A DNA stretch of 48,083 nucleotides from Candidatus Levyibacteriota bacterium (GTDB taxonomy: Bacteria > Patescibacteriota > Microgenomatia > Levybacterales > UBA12049), in NCBI GenBank assembly GCA_016217835.1, contig JACRFQ010000014.1, positions 1 through 48,083 of the forward strand, written 5' to 3'. Shown in pieces: positions 13,101 through 20,702 of this stretch (position 1 is the stretch's first letter; each line of letters starts with the position of its first letter). The position numbers were made by a program, and so were the translations under genes. The notes under the pieces are model-generated. The model was not told the DNA's origin. It saw only the letters and a list, made by a program, of their open reading frames with translations, and did no database searches.

Positions 13101-13371
13101 GAATCAAATGGTTATAATCAGAGTCAATGCCTGCTTCCTTATCGTGGCGGGTGCGTTTGGTAATATAAATTTCTGCTCCGATTATTGGTTTTATGCCTTC
13201 TTCAACACAAGCCTTGTAGAAATTTATGGTGCCATACATATTGCCGTGATCTGTTATAGCAAGCGCAGGCATATTTAGTTCTTTAGCGCGCCTAACCATG
13301 TCTTTAATTTTTGAAAGACCGTCTAGAAGTGAAAATTCACTGTGATTATGAAGGTGTACAAAATCCGCCAT
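10144..13371 (-). CDS. dnaE: DNA polymerase III alpha subunit
   Basis: N-terminal PHP ([15 protein letters not shown]), [43 protein letters not shown]. Confidence 0.98.
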   Translation of the reverse strand: [1075 protein letters not shown]

Positions 13372-13381
13372 AAATAAAAGG

Positions 13382-14125
13382 TTAGATTATTACTGTTTTA
13401 TTTCTTCCTGTGCGTTTTGCTTCATAAAGACCCTGTTGATCTATTTTTTCAAAGAAATTTACATCATCATAGGGTTTATGAATACCGCCTCCGACACTAA
13501 CGGTTATTGGGATATGTAATCCTTGACCATCAGTTTCAACGTAGAAGGGTGATTCCCCTATTGATGTTCTGATTTCCTCTGCAACTCTCGTAAGAGCTTC
13601 TTTAGTGTGCATACCAGGCATGAGCACAACTAATTCTTCGCCACCGTATCGGTATGCTTTGTCATTTAATCCTTCAGGCCGTGTTTGTCTGACTCCCGAA
13701 TTTATGTTTTTTGATACCTCTATCAATATCCTGTCTCCGTTTGCGTGTCCATGAGTATCGTTTACATTCTTAAAATGATCGATATCAAATATTAAAAGTC
13801 CAAATGGAGCACCGCTGTTTAATAGTTCAGCGTAATCATGTGTGTATTCTCCTTTATTCCAGAGTCCTGTCATTGGGTCTTTTCTTCTTTTTTCATTCGC
13901 TCTTTCTGTAAGTTTTTCTCTAGCTACCATAGATCTGGCAATAAGGTCATCGTATTCATCCTGGGTTAAAATTCTTTTTTCTACTTTTTCTCTTTGTGTT
14001 CTTAACCAGTCTTTTGTAGCTTGAATTTGTTCAGCTGTGGAAAGCTCTCTTCTTTCAACTCCTCTTCTTTCAATAGGAGTATTTGTTTGTGTTGTTGGTT
14101 GGGGTGTTTCTTTGCCGTCTATCAT
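13382..14125 (-). CDS. Soluble GGDEF-domain protein (putative diguanylate cyclase)
   Basis: DPMTGLWNKGEYTHD..., LLIFDIDHFKNVNDTHGHANGDRIL, YRYGGEELVVLMPG. No predicted TM or sensor domain. Confidence 0.9.
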   Translation of the reverse strand: MIDGKETPQPTTQTNTPIERRGVERRELSTAEQIQATKDWLRTQREKVEKRILTQDEYDDLIARSMVAREKLTERANEKRRKDPMTGLWNKGEYTHDYAELLNSGAPFGLLIFDIDHFKNVNDTHGHANGDRILIEVSKNINSGVRQTRPEGLNDKAYRYGGEELVVLMPGMHTKEALTRVAEEIRTSIGESPFYVETDGQGLHIPITVSVGGGIHKPYDDVNFFEKIDQQGLYEAKRTGRNKTVII

Positions 14126-15450
14126 TTTAGTTTCGCGGTTAAAACCGCCTTAATTCTTTCTGCGTCTATCTTTTCTTTAAATTGACGCATAACTCGACCT
14201 ACTAAAAACATTATAACTGTTTCTTTGCCTTTTTTGTAGTCTTGTACCGCATTTTGATTTTCATTTATTACTTTTTCAATTATTTTAGCTAATTTTTCTT
14301 CGTTAACGTCTGTTTTCTTAGTTGTTTTTATAATTTCTTCAATTAATTTTGCAGGCAAAATGATATTAATATCGATTTTTTTGTTAATTATATAATTTGC
14401 AATTTGCTTTGCAGTTAATTCGTGTTTTCTGCCGATTGTCATTGCTTCTTCGAAATAGTCTGCAAGATCTCGTGTTTTAGTTAGTATCTCGCTGTCATAT
14501 ACCGAGAGCCCATATCCGCTTTGAAATCTGAACAGTTTATAAAAAGGTAGTTCTGGTATCAAGCATTCAATTGTTGCTAAATCTTCATTAGTCCATCTTA
14601 TCGGTGGAATGTCGGGTTCCGGGAAATATCTGTAATCTGACGCTTCTTCTTTAACGCGCTGGCTTACTGTTGATGAATTTTTTTCAACAAATCCTCTGGT
14701 TTCCTGGATCGGGGTTTGCCCTTTTTCTAAAATTTCTTGCTGCCTTTTTATTTCATATTCAATTGCTTTGCCGACAAAACCAAATGAATTGATATTTTTT
14801 ACTTCAACCTTGTAGGATGGTAGTTCGGTTTTGAGTTTTGAGTTTTGAGTTTTGAGTTCGCGTAGCGATATGTTTGGTTCAAGTCTCATTTCTCCTTTTT
14901 CCATGTCTGCGTTAGAAACGCCTAAATACCTTACAATTTGTTGAAGTTTTTGTAAATATTCTTTTACTTCCTCTGCGGTTTGGAAATCCGGCTCTGTAAC
15001 AATTTCTACAAGAGGAACTCCCGAACGGTTAAAGTCAATTAGGCTTGAATTTCCTTCGTGGATAAGCTTTCCGGTATCTTCTTCCATGTGAACCCTGGTA
15101 ATGCCTATTTTTTTGCCGTTTGAAAGCTCTATAAAGCCTTTTTGACAAAAAGGCTTATCGTATTGCGATATTTGATAGCCTTTGGAAAGATCGGGATAAA
15201 AATAGTTTTTCCTGTCAAATTTTGAAAATAGGGGAATATCACAATTTAGGGCAAGTCCAATCATTACGCACCATTCGATTGCTTTTTTGTTGGGTACGGG
15301 CAAAGCTCCCGGAAGCCCCAGGCAAACAGGGCAGGTGTGCGTATTTGGCTTTTGACCAAAATAATCAGCAGAACAGCTGCAAAACATTTTACTGTTTGTT
15401 TTAAGTTCTACGTGTACTTCTAAACCAATAACCGGTGTATATTTACTCAT
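14122..15450 (-). CDS. gatB: Asp-tRNA(Asn)/Glu-tRNA(Gln) amidotransferase subunit B
   Basis: TPVIGLEVHVELKTNSKMFCSC, GSLIDFNRSGVPLVEIVTEPDF; C-terminal YqeY-like tail. Confidence 0.97.
   Translation of the reverse strand: MSKYTPVIGLEVHVELKTNSKMFCSCSADYFGQKPNTHTCPVCLGLPGALPVPNKKAIEWCVMIGLALNCDIPLFSKFDRKNYFYPDLSKGYQISQYDKPFCQKGFIELSNGKKIGITRVHMEEDTGKLIHEGNSSLIDFNRSGVPLVEIVTEPDFQTAEEVKEYLQKLQQIVRYLGVSNADMEKGEMRLEPNISLRELKTQNSKLKTELPSYKVEVKNINSFGFVGKAIEYEIKRQQEILEKGQTPIQETRGFVEKNSSTVSQRVKEEASDYRYFPEPDIPPIRWTNEDLATIECLIPELPFYKLFRFQSGYGLSVYDSEILTKTRDLADYFEEAMTIGRKHELTAKQIANYIINKKIDINIILPAKLIEEIIKTTKKTDVNEEKLAKIIEKVINENQNAVQDYKKGKETVIMFLVGRVMRQFKEKIDAERIKAVLTAKLK
14827..14861. repeat. 7-bp tandem repeat (about AGTTTTG x5, degenerate) inside gatB
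   Basis: Read directly: GGTTTTG AGTTTTG AGTTTTG AGTTTTG AGTTCGC; encodes ...LKTQNSKLKTELP... Confidence 0.9.
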
Positions 15451-15488
15451 AATTTTAAATTTTCAATATTTCAATTTTAAATATGATC

Positions 15489-15516
15489 ATAAATCGTATA
15501 TCGTAAATCATAAATC
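15489..15516. repeat. 7-bp tandem repeat RTAWATC x4 overlapping gatA stop
   Basis: Read directly: ATAAATC GTATATC GTAAATC ATAAATC. Confidence 0.85.
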
Positions 15517-16935
15517 TGGTGTTAGTTTTCTCCAATTTTCGTTTTGTGTATTTATTTCGTATTGATGCGCGCTTGCAAGAACCAATTGTTCACTAAATTG
15601 CGGTCCGATGATTTGCATGCCGATTGGCAGTCCTGATTTAGAAAATCCAACAGGAATATTTATACCCGCTAAACCTGCAATGGATGAAGGTTCAACTAAA
15701 ACATCGGCGATTTCCCCAAACATTGAAGTATCCTTTGTCGCTCCGACGGGAAGCGCCAGGGATGGGCTGGTTGGAGCAATGATTATGTCAACTTTTTCAA
15801 ATGCTTTTTCAAAATCTTTAATAATTACGGTTCTAACTTGTTGAGCTTTGTTGTAGTATTGGTCGTAGTAACCCGAAGATAGGGCATATGTGCCAAACAT
15901 AATTCTTCTTTTTGCTTCCTCTGCGAATGACTCTCTGTCTTTTCCGTATCTGATTCCATCGTATCTTGCTAAATTTGAAGAAACCTCTGACCTTTGAATA
16001 ATTGTATAAACATCAATTGCATATTTTGGGTCAAAAAGTTTAATATTTTCAATTTTTGCGCCTAAACTTTCGAATTTTTTAATGGCTGTTTTTATTAATT
16101 CTTCAACTTCTTTATCGATACCTTTAATAAAATAATCGCTTGAAATACCAATTTTTAAATCTTTAACGTCTTTATCTAAATGTTTAGAATACTCTAAAAC
16201 TTCTTTTGGCGAGGTTGTTGCGTCTTTTTCGTCAATGCCTGCTAAAACTTCTAGAATTAAAGCGCTATCCTCAACGGTTTTGGTAATCGGACCGGGGGAA
16301 TCAAGTGAAGAACCCATGGCAATAACACCGTATCTACTTACTCTTCCGTAAGTTGGTTTTAGGCCGGTAACTCCGCACCATGACGCCGGTTGTCTGATTG
16401 AGCCTGCAGTTTCCGAACCAATTGCAGCAATGCACTGATTGGCGGCAACAGAGGCGGCGGAGCCGCCCGAAGAGCCTCCTGGTAAGTGATTTGTATCCCA
16501 TGGGTTCTTTGTCGCTCCGTAGTCGGAAGTTTCAGTAGAAGAACCATGAGCCCAGGCATCCATATTAGTTTTGCCTAAAATTACAGCACCCGCGTCTTTT
16601 AATTTTTTTACTACAGTTGCATCATATGGCGGAATATAATCGTCTAAAACCTTGCTTGACGCAGTTGTACGGATTCCTAGAGTTGAAAAATTATCTTTGA
16701 TAGCAATAGGAATTCCTAATAATGGTTTAGCTTCCAAGGCGTCGCCTTGCGAAGCTAATTCTACATCTGCCTTTCTTGCCTGTTCCAGCGCTTGGTTTTC
16801 AGTTACGGTTACAAACGCATTGAGTTTTGGTTCAGTTTTTTTCATTTGCAAAAGACAAGCTTTTGTTAAATCAACAGCAGAGAAATCCTTATTCTTTAAA
16901 CTTTCTTTAGCTTTTTGTAAGGTAAGTTTATTCAT
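15508..16935 (-). CDS. gatA: Asp-tRNA(Asn)/Glu-tRNA(Gln) amidotransferase subunit A
   Basis: Amidase signature GSSGGSAASVAANQCIAAIGSETAGSIRQPASWCGVTGLKPTYGRVSR. Confidence 0.98.
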   Translation of the reverse strand: MNKLTLQKAKESLKNKDFSAVDLTKACLLQMKKTEPKLNAFVTVTENQALEQARKADVELASQGDALEAKPLLGIPIAIKDNFSTLGIRTTASSKVLDDYIPPYDATVVKKLKDAGAVILGKTNMDAWAHGSSTETSDYGATKNPWDTNHLPGGSSGGSAASVAANQCIAAIGSETAGSIRQPASWCGVTGLKPTYGRVSRYGVIAMGSSLDSPGPITKTVEDSALILEVLAGIDEKDATTSPKEVLEYSKHLDKDVKDLKIGISSDYFIKGIDKEVEELIKTAIKKFESLGAKIENIKLFDPKYAIDVYTIIQRSEVSSNLARYDGIRYGKDRESFAEEAKRRIMFGTYALSSGYYDQYYNKAQQVRTVIIKDFEKAFEKVDIIIAPTSPSLALPVGATKDTSMFGEIADVLVEPSSIAGLAGINIPVGFSKSGLPIGMQIIGPQFSEQLVLASAHQYEINTQNENWRKLTPDL

Positions 16936-17215
16936 TTTCTTTAAAAATTGCTTTTACTTTAAAAAATCCGTTATGTTTTGATTTTGTATTTGATAAAGCT
17001 TCGTTTTGCGACAGCGAGGGTTTTGCTATGTCGTCTCTTGTAATATTTTCAAGGCCTGTAACCTGACTTGTGGGTTCAATATTTTTTGTGTCTACTTGAT
17101 TAAGTTGTTCAACGTAATCAAGTGTTTCTTCAAGTTGCTTTTCGAGTTTCAATTTTTCATCCGGCAGCAAGGTAAGGTTAGCCAGTTTTGCAATATGAGA
17201 AATGTTAATTTTCAT
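16928..17215 (-). CDS. gatC: Asp-tRNA(Asn)/Glu-tRNA(Gln) amidotransferase subunit C
   Basis: ISHIAKLANLTLLPDEKLKLEKQLEETLDYVEQLNQVDT; adjacent to gatA. ATG 17215 preferred over TTG 17218. Confidence 0.95.
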   Translation of the reverse strand: MKINISHIAKLANLTLLPDEKLKLEKQLEETLDYVEQLNQVDTKNIEPTSQVTGLENITRDDIAKPSLSQNEALSNTKSKHNGFFKVKAIFKENE

Positions 17216-17222
17216 CAAGGTT

Positions 17223-17252
17223 ATTATATTGTAACTTTAAGCTTTTTAGCAA
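17223..17252 (-). promoter_or_regulatory. Predicted gatC promoter TTGCTA-18-TATAAT, 7 nt from ATG
   Basis: -10 is complement of 17223-17228 and overlaps gatD TAA (17224-17226); -35 is complement of 17247-17252. Confidence 0.6.
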
Positions 17253-17973
17253 TTATTAATCTTGCTTCTTTTTCATATTGATTATCAATTTTTTTAAGTT
17301 CTATTTTTGTTTTATATTTGTTTTCCAAAGCTTTTTGAATTAAAAAATCTGCTAACTTTGGGTTTTTAGGTAAAATTGGTCCGTGAAGATAAGTTCCGAT
17401 GCTGTTTTTATAAATTGCACCTTCTGTCTGATCGTTTCCGTTATTACCAAACCCTTTAATAACTTTTCCTAATGGTTTAATATTTTTTCCAAGGTATGTT
17501 TTTCCCCCGTGATTTTCAAAACCAATAAGCTTATCAAACAATTCAGAACTTGCTATTATATTGCCGATAAGTCTTGTATTTTCTAAATTTTGAGTATATA
17601 AATCAAAAATTCCAAGTCCCTTAATAATTTGTCCATCGGACTTTTTATAATAATTACCTAAAAATTGATACGCGCCGCAGACATAAAGTCCAGGTATTCC
17701 ATTTTCTATTAAATGTTTTAGATTTTCTTTTTTTGAAAATAAGTCTTTCGCAACAATTTCTTGTTGTCTGTCCTGTGCCCCTCCCATTAATAGCAGGTTG
17801 CACGTAGTAAGTAGCTTGTAGTCAAAGCCTACATTTAAATTTATAATTTTTGTTTCAATACCCCTCCATTCGCATATTTTTTGTAAGACTTTGACGTTAC
17901 CAATATCGCCATAAACATTCATAAGAGTAGGGTAGAGCCAGCCGATGGTTAATGATTTATGATTTTGTGTCAT
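17224..17973 (-). CDS. gatD: Lipid II isoglutaminyl synthase, glutamine amidotransferase subunit
   Basis: CobB/CobQ-like GATase with LLMGGAQDRQQ, GLYVCGAYQFLGNYY, TYLHGPILPKNP; overlaps murT. Confidence 0.88.
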   Translation of the reverse strand: MTQNHKSLTIGWLYPTLMNVYGDIGNVKVLQKICEWRGIETKIINLNVGFDYKLLTTCNLLLMGGAQDRQQEIVAKDLFSKKENLKHLIENGIPGLYVCGAYQFLGNYYKKSDGQIIKGLGIFDLYTQNLENTRLIGNIIASSELFDKLIGFENHGGKTYLGKNIKPLGKVIKGFGNNGNDQTEGAIYKNSIGTYLHGPILPKNPKLADFLIQKALENKYKTKIELKKIDNQYEKEARLIIAKKLKVTI

Positions 17974-19244
17974 GATATTTTTTTGCCGATAATTAATTTT
18001 CTTACTTCAAGCATGGCAGAATAAGTAGGAAGTATGAATAATACTTCATTGTCTTTTGTATTATCAATTGCATAATTCAATGCAGTGTTTAAGTCTTCAT
18101 GGGCTTTGAATCGTAGATTTTCATACCTTAATCTTATTGCTAGGTCATAAGTTCTTTCGCCTGAAATATGAATATTTTTTATTTGTTTAAGATAATCTAA
18201 ATTCGTGTCCCAAATCCAAGAAACATCAAGGCCATCAGGAATTCTGTCGTTTAAAACAATCAGGATATTTTTAGCTTTTAAAGATTTTATCGTGGCGAGT
18301 GATTCATTAAAACTGGTTGGATTTTTTGATAAAAATATTTTTATTTTTTTGCCGTTAAATTCTAAGTCTTCCTGCCGTCCGAACGCAGGCTTAAAAGAAT
18401 TTAGCGCTTTTTGAATAATCTCATCTTTTATATTTTCCTGTTTTGCAAATAAAACTCCTGCCAAAAAATTATATTTGTTATACTCCCCTGCCAACGGATA
18501 ATAGGGGAGTGAAGTAATGCTTGTTTTGGGTTTTTCAAGTCCGCAATTTTGACATTTCCAGTTTCCCAAATGAGAAAAATATACACTTTCGTAGGTTAAA
18601 GTATTAAGGCATTTAGGACAATAAATTGAATCGGCTCCATGACTAATTTTATTATTATTTTTTTCATTTAGACCAAAATATAAAGATTTGTTTTTGGCAT
18701 TGTTAGAAAGGTATGCCACTTGCGGATCGTCTGCGTTTAATATCAATATGGTATCTTTAGAGAGATTTTTAATTGACTCTTTCCATCTTTGAATTATTGC
18801 ATCAACTTCGCCATATCTATCCAATTGATCTCTAAAAAGATTTAAAGCAATAAGATAATCAGGAGTTAAAGCTTTATTTACTTCAGGTACTGAATTTTCA
18901 TCAACTTCAAAAATTGCAAAATCATAATTTGTTTTTTTAAATAGACCGCTTGATAAAATAACAGAAGACGCAATGCCGTTTAGCAAATTTGCCCCTGATG
19001 AATTTAAAAATACTTTTTTATTATTTTCTTTTAGAATTGTTTCAATAAGTTTTGAGGTAGTTGTTTTTCCGTTTGTGCCGCAAATTACGATGATTTTTGT
19101 TTTGCTATTTAAAAAATAATCTTTTACAAAGTTTCTATTTAATTTTAATGCAATATGACCTGGCCAGGTAGAACCGTGGCCCAAGTTTAATTTTTTACTT
19201 AAAAAAGAAAAGATTTTTCCTAATAAAAGGATTATGTAATTCAT
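17970..19244 (-). CDS. murT: Lipid II isoglutaminyl synthase, Mur ligase-like subunit
   Basis: Mur ligase P-loop VICGTNGKTTTSKLIE; inserted Zn ribbon YCPKCLNTL...WKCQNCGLEKP; DUF1727-like C-term. Confidence 0.9.
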   Translation of the reverse strand: MNYIILLLGKIFSFLSKKLNLGHGSTWPGHIALKLNRNFVKDYFLNSKTKIIVICGTNGKTTTSKLIETILKENNKKVFLNSSGANLLNGIASSVILSSGLFKKTNYDFAIFEVDENSVPEVNKALTPDYLIALNLFRDQLDRYGEVDAIIQRWKESIKNLSKDTILILNADDPQVAYLSNNAKNKSLYFGLNEKNNNKISHGADSIYCPKCLNTLTYESVYFSHLGNWKCQNCGLEKPKTSITSLPYYPLAGEYNKYNFLAGVLFAKQENIKDEIIQKALNSFKPAFGRQEDLEFNGKKIKIFLSKNPTSFNESLATIKSLKAKNILIVLNDRIPDGLDVSWIWDTNLDYLKQIKNIHISGERTYDLAIRLRYENLRFKAHEDLNTALNYAIDNTKDNEVLFILPTYSAMLEVRKLIIGKKIS

Positions 19245-19245
19245 C

Positions 19246-20133
19246 TTACATCGAGCGAAGGATCCGTATTCTGTCTTCTAATGGAGGATGAGTGTTAAAT
19301 AGACCTGTAAAAAAGTTTTTTACTTTTCTATTATCAAAGGGATTTTCAATAAACAAATGAGCTGTGGCATTGCTTGCATTTTTGGGCGCAGTTTTATCTT
19401 TTGCAAGTTTTTCTAAAGCGCGAGCAAGTCCCTCGGGATATCTTGTTAAAAGCACACCCGAAGCGTCTGCCAAGTACTCTCTTTTCCGAGAAATTGCGGT
19501 TTGAATTAAGATCGCGGCAATTGGAGAAAGTATAGCAAATACAATCGCTAAAATTAAAAAAATTGTGTTTCCCTTGTTTTCTCTGGAATCGGAATAAAAC
19601 GATGCCCTGATGAAAAGATCAGAAAGAATTGCAACAAATCCGACAAGGATTGCAACAATTCCCATCACCCTAATATCGTAATTTCTAATATGCGAAAGTT
19701 CGTGTCCTATTACGCCTTCAAGTTCCGCGTCATTAAGCATATTTAAGAGTCCTGTGGTGGTGCAGACCACGGCATGCTTGGGATCTCTGCCGGTTGCAAA
19801 AGCATTTGGAGAAGCTTCATCCATTACGTAAACCTTGGGTATGGGAAGTCCAGCGGCAATACAAAGGTTTTCAACAGTCCTAAAGTACCTTGGATAATCA
19901 GATTTTTTTATTTCTTTAGCGCCCGTTGTTGCAAGAACGAGCTTATCTGAATAATAGTAGCTTCCGATACTTGTTAGTCCTGCAATTATTAAAGCAATGC
20001 CTGCATAACCGTATCCACTAAATCCGAGCGCCTTACTGAATATATAAACCATAGTTGTTATTACTAAAACAAATAACAACATGATTATCCATGTTTTATT
20101 TTTATTTGCAGAAATTGCAGAATAGATATTCAT
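19246..20133 (-). CDS. htpX: M48 family metalloprotease HtpX
   Basis: GVIGHELSHIRNYDIRVM (HExxH), SRKREYLADASG, HPPLEDRIRIL. Confidence 0.95.
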   Translation of the reverse strand: MNIYSAISANKNKTWIIMLLFVLVITTMVYIFSKALGFSGYGYAGIALIIAGLTSIGSYYYSDKLVLATTGAKEIKKSDYPRYFRTVENLCIAAGLPIPKVYVMDEASPNAFATGRDPKHAVVCTTTGLLNMLNDAELEGVIGHELSHIRNYDIRVMGIVAILVGFVAILSDLFIRASFYSDSRENKGNTIFLILAIVFAILSPIAAILIQTAISRKREYLADASGVLLTRYPEGLARALEKLAKDKTAPKNASNATAHLFIENPFDNRKVKNFFTGLFNTHPPLEDRIRILRSM

Positions 20134-20135
20134 AT

Positions 20136-20681
20136 TTAAAAATTAACTTTTACTTCTTTTTTTTCTGCTTCTGTTGCGCCGAAAAATTCAGCTTGCCTAA
20201 AATTTAAGAGTTTTGCAAATAAAACATTTGGGAATACTTTAAGTTTTGTATTATAGTCTAAGACTATACTGTTGTAGAACTGCCTTGCGTAAGCTACTTT
20301 ATTTTCCGTATCGGATAACTCTTCCTGAAGTTCCATAAAGTTTTGACTCGCTTTTAAGTCAGGATAGGCCTCGGCAATTGCAAATATTGATTTAAGCGTT
20401 TTGCTAAGTTCAGAATTTACTTTTGCTTTTTCTTCTACTCCCGTTGCTGATACAAGATTTGCTCTTTCTTTAGCTACTTTTTCAAAAAGTTCCTTTTCGT
20501 GTTTAGCGTATCCTTTTACGGTTTCAATTAAATTTGGAATTAGATCAGCTCTCCTTTTTAGTTGCACGTCAATTTGTGAAAGACTTTCGGAAACGCGCAT
20601 TTTTGCAACAATGATGCTGTTATACAGATACCAAAGAAAAATTATTATTGCTACTGCAAATATTAGTAATTGAAGATTCAT
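20136..20681 (-). CDS. lemA: LemA family protein
   Basis: VSESLSQIDVQLKRRADLIPNLIETVKGYAKHEKELFE; ELSDTENKVAYARQFYN; SD AAGGAGGTGTCTT. Confidence 0.95.
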   Translation of the reverse strand: MNLQLLIFAVAIIIFLWYLYNSIIVAKMRVSESLSQIDVQLKRRADLIPNLIETVKGYAKHEKELFEKVAKERANLVSATGVEEKAKVNSELSKTLKSIFAIAEAYPDLKASQNFMELQEELSDTENKVAYARQFYNSIVLDYNTKLKVFPNVLFAKLLNFRQAEFFGATEAEKKEVKVNF

Positions 20682-20702
20682 AAGACACCTCCTTTCGTTA
20701 AT

